Shown here one piece after another: positions 34,021 to 44,811 of a stretch of DNA of 63,671 nt (position 1 is the stretch's first letter; the number at the start of each line of letters is the position of its first letter). The stretch covers positions 1 to 63,671 of the forward strand of contig JAFZSR010000102.1 in assembly GCA_017619275.1 (NCBI GenBank), given 5' to 3'. The stretch comes from Prevotella sp. (GTDB lineage: Bacteria > Bacteroidota > Bacteroidia > Bacteroidales > Bacteroidaceae). The position numbers and the translations under genes are program-made. The notes beneath the pieces are model-generated. The model worked only from the letters and a program-made list of their open reading frames with translations, did no database searches and had not been told where the DNA came from.

Positions 34021-34344
34021 TTAAGCTTCTCCACCCTTCACGTTGAAAGGAGCAATGGTGCGGGGTTCCTGTGCTTGGGCCATCTTGATGGTACCGAAAG
34101 TGCGCTCGTAACGCATGATGTTCTCCTGAAGGGCACCCAGCAGACGCTTGGCGTGCTCGGGAGCCAAGATGATGCGGCTGCGCACCTGGGCCTTGGGCAA
34201 ACCGGGCATCATGCGTGCGAAGTCCACGATGAACTCACTGCTGGAGTGGGTGATGATGGCAAAGTTGGAGTACTCGCCCTGAGCCTTGTCGGGGGTAAGC
34301 TCTATCTGCAGCCCTTGCTGCTTCTTCTCGTTGTCGTTGTTCAT
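34021..34344 (-). CDS. DUF3467 domain protein
   Basis: A 107-residue cytoplasmic protein matching, from memory, the DUF3467 family common in Bacteroidetes: [37 protein letters not shown] followed by [25 protein letters not shown]. The fold is a small beta domain; the function is unknown. It has a charged N-terminus ([11 protein letters not shown]) and a variable end. It lies 46 bases after the small protein at 34391-34567 and 16 bases before alaS on the same strand. An alaS neighbour of this kind suggests a housekeeping role, but that is only inference. Confidence 0.85.
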   Translation of the reverse strand: MNNDNEKKQQGLQIELTPDKAQGEYSNFAIITHSSSEFIVDFARMMPGLPKAQVRSRIILAPEHAKRLLGALQENIMRYERTFGTIKMAQAQEPRTIAPFNVKGGEA

Positions 34345-34390
34345 AAAAATATGGTTGATAAATAAAGTTTTAAACTAAATGTACGTACTA

Positions 34391-34567
34391 CTAATCGTCC
34401 CAGCCCCAGCCGCTGTCGCCACGACCACGGGGAGTGTCGGTACCGCCTTCATCCTGAAGGTTGATGTCTGTGCTGTCGATGTTGGTAATGCTGCCATCGG
34501 CCAATGGTTCCTCCTCCACCATGTAGACAATGCTGGAGTTTGGAGCAGTATATTGATTCTTTTTCAT
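34391..34567 (-). CDS. Small acidic protein paired with the secreted endonuclease
   Basis: A 58-residue protein (MKKNQYTAPNSSIVYMVEE...GDSGWGWDD), or 62 residues from an ATG four codons earlier. No signal peptide or membrane span. It shares the pattern MK-x-x-x-Y-x-x-P, a hydrophobic strand, a Gly/Ser/Asn/Asp-rich middle and an acidic Trp-Asp end with the proteins at 51327-51500 and 58822-59010. It starts 42 bases after the stop of the large secreted endonuclease gene on the same strand and has no promoter of its own, so the two are cotranscribed. I cannot name a family. Of the three it is the most divergent: the Ser-Arg of the other two is replaced by PRGRGDSGWGWDD. Confidence 0.7.
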   Translation of the reverse strand: MKKNQYTAPNSSIVYMVEEEPLADGSITNIDSTDINLQDEGGTDTPRGRGDSGWGWDD

Positions 34568-34609
34568 TGCTTTACTCATTTTGAAGGAAAAAGTTCTTGT
34601 TCTTTCACA

Positions 34610-37600
34610 CTACTTCACCACCAGTTTGCGGCCATTCATCATGTAGACGCCCTTGGTGGGCTGCTTCACACGACGGCCCTGCAGGTCGTAATAACTTTGA
34701 ACGGTTGAATGATGAACGTCGCTGATGCCCGTGATGTCGGCATCGTCGTCGAAGTTGAGGACGAAGCGAGTGGGCGAGGTCTGCGTGCCGGTGTGGTAGC
34801 CGTCTAGCAGTTGGAAGTAGGCACGGAAAGCACCGAGGGTGAGGTCGCGACCAGGATAATACACATTGTTGTTGTTGCCCATATATAGCACGGTGCGGTC
34901 GTCAGCTGCGAGCGTCACGGGCTGATAGACTCCTATGAACTCACCGCTGCCATCATTGAAGACGGTGGGCACGGGCTGCACGTCCTTGGCGACAATGACG
35001 CCCTCGAAGAGCGGGGCGAGGATGTCATTGCCGTTGGCCCACTTCACCAAATAAGGATGACCAGCCTTGACCTTGTCGGTCGCAGCGAAATTCATCGTGA
35101 GCGTGTTGCCGTCGACGCTGGCGCTCTTCAGTTCCTTCAGCGTGGCGCCGTTGAGAATTGAACCATCAACCTCAACATCGAAGGGCAGACAAAGCGTGTT
35201 CCACGAATCATCCTTATAGAGTGTGCGGCCATAGAGCACGGCGTTCACCTTCTTGCCAGCGACAGCAGCCAACAAGGCTGCGTTGCTTTCACTGCGCTTG
35301 CTGTCGTCGTTCGCCAGGACGAGCGGTTCGGCACTATCAGAAATCTTTCGATAAAGGGTGATAGGTTTCTGTCCGGTATAGGTGCTCGACTTATAATAGC
35401 GGAAACGGGTCTGCCCGCTTGTGGAGTTATAGCGCAGGTAGGCTCCGCCGGTTCCAATGATGTTTACAGTACCATCGCTATTCATAGAGATGGTGTTGAT
35501 AAACTTTTCATCCGTTTTTGTGTCGAGGCCATTGGTGTCAGTGCTCCTACCGATATAGTAGCCACTAGCCGAGCAAATACTGTATTTGCTGTCACCCATA
35601 CTTTCGATAGTGAAGATGGCGGCATCAACGCTTTCGTTGGAAGCAATCACGTCATCGCTGATAGTGGCGGCTACAGTGTTGCTGACTGCGTCAAGTGTCC
35701 CCAGTGCGCCGTTGAAAGCCAAATTGCCAATCTCGTAAACAATGAGATAGTCGCCACTCCAATCGCTGGGTGCTGTGGTCACTTTCTCATAGTAACTTCC
35801 ACCAGTATTTCCCACATAGACGAAGGTGGCGCTGACGGTGATGTCGCTGGCCGGCATCTCCAGCTCATCGCCCGTGAGGGTGATGGCTTCGTCGTTGGCG
35901 TTGACGACATTCCACTCGTAGAACACGTAGTTATCGTCAGGCTCGGCGGTGAGGATGACGATGTCGCCCTCGGCAGCTTCATTCAAACTGACATCGACGC
36001 TGCCGCCATCCGTCTGCTCCACGGTTACATTGTAGAGCTTATCCCATTGGGCGTAAAGGTCGAGGTCGGCAAGCAGGGTCACGGTAGTACCGTCGCCGTA
36101 GAAGTCGCCCGAGCCGTCCTCCTTGGTGTTCCAGCCATTGAAGGCATAGCCCTCGTTGGTAAATGTACAAATATCAAGCGATGTGGGCGTGAACTCCTTC
36201 ACCTGCTGCGTAGTGTTGGCGTCGCCATCGTGGAAGGTAATAGTATGGTAAATCGTCGTCACGGCCTCGCCCTCCCGCTTGTAAAGCTGGATGGCCTGTT
36301 GGGTACCGTTATAATAGCGGAAACGCATATCACTGTTACCCTTATTGAACATCAGCTGATAACCACCCGTTCCCTTGATGACGGCAGCATTGCTCTCAAT
36401 GGCGATGGTATTAGCAAAGGCCGTGGTCGCCGATGTGTTCAACCCGTTTGAACTAGCCGACCGTCCAATATATTGTCCACTGGCACTCTTGATAGAATAT
36501 CCACCTTCCATGGGCGCGATGGTGAACTCGGAGACCTCGGTGGCTTCAGTATAGGTAATCGTTCCGTTGGCGATGGTCACGTCGATGTTGTTCTTGGCAG
36601 CATCGAGCGTGGTGAGCGAACCGTCGAAAGCTTTGCTACCTGCTTCATAGACGATAAGGTACTGTCCGCTCCAATCGGCAGGGGCCGTGGTCACCTTCTT
36701 GTAGGCCAAAGTGCTGCCCTCGGCGGCGAAGCATGCCGACACGGTGACATCGTAGGCCGGCATGACAAACTCATTGCCCAGCACATCAACGATGGTATTC
36801 ATGTCGCCAGTGCGCCAAACATACCAAGCCACCAGCTCGTAGCCATCTTCGGGTGTTGCCGTCAAGGTGACGGTTATGCCGCTGAGTGACTCTGCCGCGC
36901 TGACCTCAATGGTGCCACCCGCGGCGGGCTGCTGGATAGCAATGTTGTAGAGCGTGGTATTCTCCTCGAACGATGCGCTCACGGTGACATCGTAGGTCGG
37001 CATGGTGAAGGTACCATTGGCGCTCACAGTGATGGGCGTGCTGGTGTCGTCGGTCTTCCAAGCGCTGTAGCTGCTCACCAAGTAGCCAGGCTTTGGCGTG
37101 GCAGTGATGGCCACGGTGCTTCCCTCGAAGGCAGTGGCGGGAGCCGACACGCTGCCGTTGGCCAGGTTGGTGGCACAAGTGATGTTGTGGCTGGGCGTCT
37201 CGGTCCAGTTCACGTCCCAAATCATATTGGCATACTCAGGATGGTCGATGAAGGGATTGCGGTTGTGCTGGTAATCATCGTAAATCTTGTTGTTGCGTGC
37301 AATCTCCTTCTCGCTCACGGGGTCGTTCTTGTGCCATTTCAGCAGCATCTTCATAGCCCAAGGCTCTATCTCGCATTTATTGGTCATTTCGCTTGAACTC
37401 CATGAGCCATCCTCGGTATAGTAGCGGGTACTCATGTAGAACATGCTGCGGGCCACGTCGCCCTTGTATTCGTCGGCAGGTTCAAAGGCAACGCCGCTGT
37501 AGCCCTCGGTAATGCTGGTGCCCAGTGTCGATCCGTTGGATGACCGATAATTGTTCTTCTGGCCTGCATGGTATACCACCTCGGCGAAGGGGTGATTAGA

Positions 37601-38002
37601 GCGGCGACCATTCACATAGCCGTCGACGGGCATGACGTGGAAGAGGTCGCTCTTCGGTGTGCCACTGCCGAACCAGCTCTGACACCACAGGTGTTCCTTG
37701 TTCCATGCGTCGCCTTCTTCTTTGTATGAGCCGTCCTCATCGATGTTCCAGCGCTTGGATGAATAGATGTCGATGAGCTTTCCGTCGCTGTCACCATCAG
37801 TGTCGGGATAGATGTATTTGAGCTCACTGTAGTTCTTTTCGGTGTGCTTTTTGATGATGTTGTGCAGGGCAGCACGCAAATCCTGCCCCGTCTTGCCCTC
37901 GGCGTTTTTGTAGTAATTGGCCGGAATCTGTGCCCACACGGCCATGCCGGCCATGAGCAGCAGGGCCAGCAGCAGTGGGCGTTTCAACAGTTGTTGTTTC
38001 AT
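34610..38002 (-). CDS. Secreted endonuclease I family nuclease with beta-repeat region and C-terminal module and tag
   Basis: A 1130-residue secreted protein. The start MKQQLLKRPLLLALLLMAGMAVWAQ gives a clean signal peptide. Residues ~25-290 form an endonuclease I (EndA/NucM) domain with WNKEHLWCQSWFG, SDLFHVMPVDGYVNGRRSNHPFAEV and a late NRNPFIDHPEYANMIW, the usual his-metal finger motifs. Next come two or more Bacteroides/Listeria-type beta repeats (FNGWNTKEDGSGDFYGDGTTVTLLADLDLYAQW) and two copies of a ~125-residue domain that starts YKKVTTAPADWSGQYLIVYE or YEKVTTAPSDWSGDYLIVYE. The last ~230 residues carry a WNTLCLPF...YLVKW...FEGVIV...FRAYFQL module and the tag YYDLQGRRVKQ...MMNGRKLVVK. 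A small protein gene follows. Confidence 0.9.
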   Translation of the reverse strand: MKQQLLKRPLLLALLLMAGMAVWAQIPANYYKNAEGKTGQDLRAALHNIIKKHTEKNYSELKYIYPDTDGDSDGKLIDIYSSKRWNIDEDGSYKEEGDAWNKEHLWCQSWFGSGTPKSDLFHVMPVDGYVNGRRSNHPFAEVVYHAGQKNNYRSSNGSTLGTSITEGYSGVAFEPADEYKGDVARSMFYMSTRYYTEDGSWSSSEMTNKCEIEPWAMKMLLKWHKNDPVSEKEIARNNKIYDDYQHNRNPFIDHPEYANMIWDVNWTETPSHNITCATNLANGSVSAPATAFEGSTVAITATPKPGYLVSSYSAWKTDDTSTPITVSANGTFTMPTYDVTVSASFEENTTLYNIAIQQPAAGGTIEVSAAESLSGITVTLTATPEDGYELVAWYVWRTGDMNTIVDVLGNEFVMPAYDVTVSACFAAEGSTLAYKKVTTAPADWSGQYLIVYEAGSKAFDGSLTTLDAAKNNIDVTIANGTITYTEATEVSEFTIAPMEGGYSIKSASGQYIGRSASSNGLNTSATTAFANTIAIESNAAVIKGTGGYQLMFNKGNSDMRFRYYNGTQQAIQLYKREGEAVTTIYHTITFHDGDANTTQQVKEFTPTSLDICTFTNEGYAFNGWNTKEDGSGDFYGDGTTVTLLADLDLYAQWDKLYNVTVEQTDGGSVDVSLNEAAEGDIVILTAEPDDNYVFYEWNVVNANDEAITLTGDELEMPASDITVSATFVYVGNTGGSYYEKVTTAPSDWSGDYLIVYEIGNLAFNGALGTLDAVSNTVAATISDDVIASNESVDAAIFTIESMGDSKYSICSASGYYIGRSTDTNGLDTKTDEKFINTISMNSDGTVNIIGTGGAYLRYNSTSGQTRFRYYKSSTYTGQKPITLYRKISDSAEPLVLANDDSKRSESNAALLAAVAGKKVNAVLYGRTLYKDDSWNTLCLPFDVEVDGSILNGATLKELKSASVDGNTLTMNFAATDKVKAGHPYLVKWANGNDILAPLFEGVIVAKDVQPVPTVFNDGSGEFIGVYQPVTLAADDRTVLYMGNNNNVYYPGRDLTLGAFRAYFQLLDGYHTGTQTSPTRFVLNFDDDADITGISDVHHSTVQSYYDLQGRRVKQPTKGVYMMNGRKLVVK

Positions 38003-38032
38003 AGTGTTTTTAGTTGAATCATTAATTGCGTG

Positions 38033-38063
38033 CAAAATTACAAAAAAACGAGAGAAGCACAAA
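38033..38063 (-). promoter_or_regulatory. Bacteroidetes-type promoter of the endonuclease operon
   Basis: On the minus strand TTTG (38063-38060), a 19-base spacer and TAATTTTG (38040-38033) fit the consensus exactly. The -33 box lies inside the terminator hairpin of the upstream hutU gene. Confidence 0.75.
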
Positions 38064-38088
38064 AGAAAAAACCGTTTTTCTTTTGTGC
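38057..38088 (-). terminator. Terminator of the hutU operon
   Basis: GCACAAAAGAAAAA (38057-38070) pairs perfectly with its complement at 38075-38088 around ACCG; the minus strand after it is T-rich. It overlaps the -33 element of the next operon. Confidence 0.7.
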
Positions 38089-38126
38089 CCCGTTGTTTCT
38101 CGTCCTTCGGCTTCAGTAAGCAGGAG

Positions 38127-40225
<2,099 letters not shown>

Positions 40226-40226
<1 letters not shown>

Positions 40227-41998
40227 TAAAGCTTGGCTTCTACTATTTGCAGGATTTCTTTTTCTTGCTGATTGGCTTCGGCGATGAGGGCGTTGGCATC
40301 GGCGATGAGGGCATCAGCTTGGACACGGTCTTTCAGACTGGCGGCATTGATCTTCACGTTCAGGCCGGCACCCAGCACGGCAGCTCGGGCGGCCAAAGCC
40401 CCCACACCGGCATCGCTTACGCTGGCGGGATTGCCTTGCTCGGCCATGGCACGACAGACGGCAAAGGTCTTGCAGGCGGCCTGCATGGTATGCAGCGGCA
40501 CCTGGGCGGCATAGAGCGTGGCACGCTGGATGGCTTCGCTGCGGGCGGCACGTTCCTCGTCGGTCTTCTTGGGCATACCAAAGGCTGCCATGATGCGGTT
40601 GAAGGCAGCGGTGTCCTCATCGACCAGGGCGAGCAGCTCGCCCAGCAACTGCTGGCCGCGGTCGGCCCAGTCGGAAAACTCCTTCCAGCGGTCGTCCCAG
40701 CCAGCCTTGTGGCTGGAGAGATTGGCCACCATCGTGCCCAAAGCGGCTGCCAGCGCCCCCATATAGGCACTCACCGTGCCACCACCAGGGGCAGGACTCT
40801 CGCGGCTGGTTTCATGGGCAAAAGCCTGGACACTCATATCAACCAGCTTCCTAGATTGACTAGAAAGACTAGTATTACTAGATTGGCTAGAAAGACTAGA
40901 TTGGCTAGAACCTGCACCCTCCAGCAGATACTCTATCACCTTTTCCTGCGGGTTGAAGGGGCGCAGGTCGTCAAGGCCCATCGACTTGATGGCAATCTTG
41001 ATGATGTCCTCTTCGGGGATGCCCGTGGAGCGGTGCTGCTTATGAAGGAAGTACCTGCCTGCATCGATGAGTGCCTTCTTCGGCACCAGCCCCACAATCT
41101 CGGTACCCGTAACGCGGATGCCACGCAGCTGGGCACAGCGGCACACCTCGTCGAAGGCCACATGCAGCGGGGTGACGCTGAGGTCGGTCATATTCATCGA
41201 TACCTGGGCGATGCCATATTCATCGATATACCAGCCGATGGCCTTCGTGGCCTTCAGCGTTCCGGGAATCATCACGGGCTTGCCGTCGGCGTCGAGCACA
41301 GGCTTGCCCGTGATGGGGTTGCCCTCGCGCTTGGGGCGCCCTTTCTCGCGCACATCGAAGGCGATGGCGTTGGCACGACGGGTGCTGGTGGTGTTGAGGT
41401 TGAAGTTGACGGCGATGAGGAAATCGCGGGCACCCACGACGGTGCAACCGCAGCGCTGGATGCTCTCGGGGATGACAGCAGCTGAACCGCTATCTGCGGA
41501 CAAATGAGGCATGAAGTCAGGGCGCTTGTCGGGGTTGGTGAGCTTCTCGTGCAGGGCCTCGTATTCGCCGGCGCGGCACACGGCGAGGTTCTTTCGCTCG
41601 GGCTTAAAGGCCGAAGCCTCGTAGGCGTAGCAGGGGATGCCGGCCTCGCGGGCCATACGTTCGGCCAACTGGCGGGCCAACAGGGCGCACTCCTGCAGCG
41701 TGATGCCACTCACGGGGATGAGGGGCAGCACGTCGGTGGCTCCCATGCGGGGGTGAGCACCGTGATGGCGACGCATGTCGATGACCTCGGCGGCTTTCTT
41801 GGCTCCACGGAAGGCGGCCTCGCAAACGGCTTCGGGGCTTCCCACGAAGGTGACAACGGTGCGGTTGGTGGCCTCGCCGGGGTCAACATTGAGCAGACGC
41901 ACACCGTCTACACTCTCGATGGAATCGGTGATTTGGCGGATGATGGACATGTCGCGCCCCTCGCTGAAGTTGGGCACGCATTCGATGATTTGGTTCAT
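40226..41998 (-). CDS. ftcD: Fused glutamate formimidoyltransferase / formimidoyltetrahydrofolate cyclodeaminase
   Basis: A 590-residue bifunctional protein moving the formimino group from formiminoglutamate to tetrahydrofolate and then forming methenyl-THF and ammonia. Residues 1-~360 are the transferase: MNQIIECVPNFSEGRD, NRTVVTFVG, HRHHGAHPRMGATDVLPLIP, FNLNTTSTRRANAIAF, ending PFNPQEKVIEYLLEG. Residues ~384-590 are the cyclodeaminase: KLVDMSVQAFAHETSRESPAPGGGTVSAYMGALAAALG. The linker between them (SSQSSLSSQSSNTSLSSQS) is coded by a 9-bp CTAG array. From memory many Bacteroidetes carry these as two genes, so the array may have created the fusion. hutU overlaps its stop by one base. Confidence 0.94.
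40851..40913 (-). repeat. In-frame 9-bp CTAG array joining FtcD and FchA domains
   Basis: CTAG occurs at 40851, 40860, 40869, 40878, 40887, 40896 and 40905: seven exact 9-base steps. It codes the Ser/Gln-rich linker between the two enzyme domains, in (Ser/Gln)-Ser-x triplets. Confidence 0.93.
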
Positions 41999-42004
41999 AG
42001 TATT

Positions 42005-42038
42005 GGGGGTTAATGGGGTTAGTAGGGAGGAATGGGGT
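42005..42038 (-). repeat. Degenerate 9-bp G-rich array between the SGNH hydrolase and ftcD genes
   Basis: GGGG-type runs occur at 42006, 42015, 42024-42025 and 42033-42034, again about 9 bases apart (GGGGTTAAT, GGGGTTAGT, AGGGAGGAA, TGGGG). It occupies nearly the whole spacer, starting 2 bases past the SGNH hydrolase stop. Confidence 0.6.
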
Positions 42039-42039
42039 G

Positions 42040-42780
42040 CTATAGTTTGTTGAGATATTTCTTCAGTTCGAAGGCCCAGACGCGGTAGCCCTGCTCGCTG
42101 AGGTGCAGGCCGTCGCCGCTCAGCTCGGCCCGCAGCTGGTTGCTTCGGCCTCGTGTCATGCGGTGGAAGATATCGACGAAGACGAGGTCGTGGGTTTCGC
42201 AGTAGGCTTTGATGAGCATGTTGGCGAAGGGGATGTCGTCGGTGCGCCCTGCCAATGTCTTCCAGCGCCCTTCGGTCTCGTCGATGGGCAGGATGCTCTG
42301 CACGAAGAGCTGCGTCTGCGGAGCTTGGCGGCGGATGGCCTCAATGAGCGTGATGACATGTTGGGCCACCTGCTCGGCGGTGGTGTTGCCCACCATGTCG
42401 TTGATGCCCGCCATGAGGAAGATGGCTTTCGGATTGTAAGGCGTAATCTGATAGAGCCGCTGAGTCATACCCACGGTGTTGTCGCCGATGATGCCGCGGT
42501 TCACGATGCGCTGGGTGGTGCCTATGCGCTGCGCCCAGTCCTTGCCGTTCTCGGTGAGACTGTTGCCCAGCATCACGATGGTGGTGCTGTCGATGCCTCC
42601 CTCGCGGTCGAAGAGCGCCATGCGCTGGGCATGGTGGTTGCCGCCGCTGCGGTGCACAGTGGCACGGCGCGGCGTGGCCCGCTTCCTCTTGCGCCGCTGG
42701 GCATCGGCCGAGCCGATACCTACGGCGAAAGCAAGCAGAAGGACAAGAAGTCGAAAACAACTACTCTTTATTCGTAACAC
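42040..42780 (-). CDS. Secreted SGNH/GDSL-family hydrolase
   Basis: A 246-residue secreted esterase-type hydrolase. Signal peptide about 1-27 (LLVLLLAFAVGIGSADA), then a strongly basic linker (QRRKRKRATPRRA). Catalytic blocks: block I VMLGNSLTENG (GNSL instead of GDSL, nucleophile Ser), block II GIIGDNT (Gly), block III AGINDM (Asn), and block V DGLHLSEQGY (Asp and His). All four SGNH residues are present, so it should be active. Typical substrates are acetylated sugars or lipids, but none can be assigned here. The gene starts 14 bases after the M48 protease stop. Confidence 0.9.
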   Translation of the reverse strand: MLRIKSSCFRLLVLLLAFAVGIGSADAQRRKRKRATPRRATVHRSGGNHHAQRMALFDREGGIDSTTIVMLGNSLTENGKDWAQRIGTTQRIVNRGIIGDNTVGMTQRLYQITPYNPKAIFLMAGINDMVGNTTAEQVAQHVITLIEAIRRQAPQTQLFVQSILPIDETEGRWKTLAGRTDDIPFANMLIKAYCETHDLVFVDIFHRMTRGRSNQLRAELSGDGLHLSEQGYRVWAFELKKYLNKL

Positions 42781-42794
42781 TTCTTACTTTAGAC

Positions 42795-43802
42795 TTAGTA
42801 CTGCTCCAGCAGTCGGATACGCTCCTCGGTGCTGGGGTGCGTGCTGAACATGCGACTGAAGAAGCCAGCGATGCTGCCACCGCTGAGTGCCTGAGGATGG
42901 ATGATATACATCTGTGCAATGTCGTCGCGCCCCACGTCTTGCAATCCCGGATCGCCCGAAATTTTGCGCAATGCCGAGGCCAGCGCCAAGGGATTGCCAC
43001 ACAGCTCGGCACCGCCGGCATCGGCCATGAACTCGCGCTTGCGCGAGATGGCGAAGCGGGTGAGCAACGTGAAGAAATAGGCAATGGCGGCGCACGCCAC
43101 GCCGATGAGCATCACCACGGCAACGCTCAGACCGTTGCCCTTCTCGTTGCTGCTGCGACGACTGCCACCCCAAATGAAATTGTTCCAAAGCATGCGCACG
43201 ACGATGGTCATGACCGTGGAGATGATGCCCACGAAGACGATGCTAGTGATGAGCAAGCGCGTGTCGCGGTTGCGGATGTGCGTCAGCTCATGGCCGATGA
43301 CGCCCGCCAGCTCGTCGTCGTTCAGACGGTCGAGCAGACCCGTGGTGACGGTCACCGTGTAGGTCTTCTCGTCGATGCCGCTGGCAAAGGCGTTCAGCTG
43401 CGGGTCGTCGACGATGTTCACCTGAGGCATGGGCATGCCACAGGCCATGGTGAGGTTCTCCACAATATTATATACGCGGGGATTGTCGCGGCGCATCAGC
43501 GGCTGCGCCCTCACGGCATGGCGTATCATCGACGTATTGCTGAAGTAGGCAATGGCAAACCAGATGGCCACGCCACCCACCACCCATGGCAGGACTTTCA
43601 TGAACGAATAGTTCACGGCATCGGCATCGAGGAAGTTCTGCGCATAGCCATACTCGTCGTAGCCGCTGCTGTTGCCAAAATAGTTGATGGCTGCCATGAA
43701 CAACCAGACCGCACCAAGCAGGATGGCTGGGAAACCCAGCAGCAGCAACACGCTGAGGCGGTTGTTGCGCTGGATGAGGGAGTGCATTCCTACATACTTC
43801 AT
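42795..43802 (-). CDS. M48-family membrane metalloprotease (HtpX-like)
   Basis: A 335-residue zinc protease of the inner membrane. Hydrophobic helices lie at about 18-40 and 69-87, then the protease domain with the zinc motif HELTH (171-175) in GVIGHELTHIRNRDT, two further helices at about 183-205 and 220-245, and the third-ligand region SRKREFMADAGGAELCGNP (Glu). The end, MFSTHPSTEERIRLLEQY, is the normal M48B C-terminus. HtpX-type proteases degrade damaged membrane proteins. The pairing with lemA just upstream is common in many bacteria. A ~200-base array of 7-bp repeats lies between the two genes. Confidence 0.92.
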   Translation of the reverse strand: MKYVGMHSLIQRNNRLSVLLLLGFPAILLGAVWLFMAAINYFGNSSGYDEYGYAQNFLDADAVNYSFMKVLPWVVGGVAIWFAIAYFSNTSMIRHAVRAQPLMRRDNPRVYNIVENLTMACGMPMPQVNIVDDPQLNAFASGIDEKTYTVTVTTGLLDRLNDDELAGVIGHELTHIRNRDTRLLITSIVFVGIISTVMTIVVRMLWNNFIWGGSRRSSNEKGNGLSVAVVMLIGVACAAIAYFFTLLTRFAISRKREFMADAGGAELCGNPLALASALRKISGDPGLQDVGRDDIAQMYIIHPQALSGGSIAGFFSRMFSTHPSTEERIRLLEQY

Positions 43803-43866
43803 TTTTCGACTATAGATACTGACTGAAGATTATTACTGTAGAGTTTTCTGAAGACTATAGATTGCC

Positions 43867-44072
43867 GACTGTAGACTATAGACTGTAGTGGTTGACTATA
43901 GACTATAGACTGTAGACTTTGGTGATTTACTGTAGACTATAGAGTTTTCTAAAGACTATCGTCTAAAGTCTATAGTCTAAGGTCTAAAGTCTAAAGTCTA
44001 TAGTCCAAAGCCTATAGTCTATAGTCTAAAGTCTAAATCCTATAGTCTACAGTCCACCATCTAAAGTCAGAA
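43867..44072 (-). repeat. 7-bp tandem array between lemA and the M48 gene, with self-complementary halves
   Basis: One half (43867-43920) is built of GACTATA and GACTGTA units. The other (43961-44072) has sixteen successive 7-base units such as GTCTAAA and GTCTATA, which are complementary to the first. The array reaches the lemA stop (44067-44069). The lemA-M48 transcript could fold into a long hairpin here. The sequence from 43803 to 43866 holds looser copies. No gene is seen in this 264-base gap. Confidence 0.88.
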
Positions 44073-44630
44073 CGAGATTTCGGGAGCCTTCTCCATATTG
44101 GCACGCTCCTCCTTGGGCACCTCGAACATGGGTTCCTTATGGAATCCGAACATGCCGGCGAGGATGTTGGCGGGGAAGGTCTGCACCTGGTTGTTCAGCT
44201 CGCGGGTGGCAGTGTTGAAGTAGCGGCGGGTGGCGGCCAGCTTGTTCTCGATGTCGCTGATCTCGCCCTGCAGCTGCAGGAAGTTCTGGTTGGCCTTCAG
44301 GTCGGGATAAGCCTCAAGGCTCACCTTCAGTCCGGCCAGTGCGCTCGTGAGCTGGTTCTCGGCCTGGATCTTGTCGTTGATGCCAGTGGCCTGCATGGCG
44401 GCGGCGCGAGCCTCGGTCACTTTCAACAGCAGCTCCTTCTCGTGCTGGGCATAGCCCTTCACGGTGGCCACGAGCTGCGGGATGAGGTCGTGACGCTGTT
44501 TCAGTTGCACGTCGATGTTGGCGAAGGCGTTCTCGCGGTTGTTGCGAAGCTTCACCAGACTGTTGTAGATGCTGATGCACATGAGGACGAGCAGCACGAC
44601 GACTGCCACAATGATGATAATTGCTGTCAT
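44067..44630 (-). CDS. lemA: LemA family protein
   Basis: A 187-residue membrane-anchored helical protein. An N-terminal transmembrane helix (about 2-20, IIIIVAVVVLLVLMCISIYN) precedes NSLVKLRNNRENAFANIDVQLKQRHDLIPQLVATVKGYAQHEKELL, the family signature. The rest is long helices with ENQLTSALAGLKVSLEAYPDLKANQNFLQLQGEISDIENKLAATRRYFN, and it ends AGMFGFHKEPMFEVPKEE. The exact role is unknown; LemA proteins are often encoded with M48 proteases, as here. A well-formed promoter lies 43 bases upstream. The stop codon sits in the last unit of a 7-bp repeat array. Confidence 0.95.
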   Translation of the reverse strand: MTAIIIIVAVVVLLVLMCISIYNSLVKLRNNRENAFANIDVQLKQRHDLIPQLVATVKGYAQHEKELLLKVTEARAAAMQATGINDKIQAENQLTSALAGLKVSLEAYPDLKANQNFLQLQGEISDIENKLAATRRYFNTATRELNNQVQTFPANILAGMFGFHKEPMFEVPKEERANMEKAPEISF

Positions 44631-44672
44631 AGTTACTTACGTTTTTAAATGGTTATACACTATAATAGACTG

Positions 44673-44703
44673 CAAATATAATGCTAAAGATTGGCACTGC
44701 CAA
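44673..44703 (-). promoter_or_regulatory. Bacteroidetes-type promoter of the lemA operon
   Basis: On the minus strand TTGG (44703-44700), a 19-base spacer and TATATTTG (44680-44673) fit the consensus. The -33 box is part of the small palindrome TTGGCAGTGCCAA (44691-44703), a possible operator. Confidence 0.72.
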
Positions 44704-44811
44704 GCTTTTTAAGTTTTTTTCAAAATAAAATCCGGTCGCAAGGCCTTCACATCGGCCATTGCAACCAGATTTGTATGGATTCATTAAGCAAACGTCTGTT
44801 ATAAAACTGAC

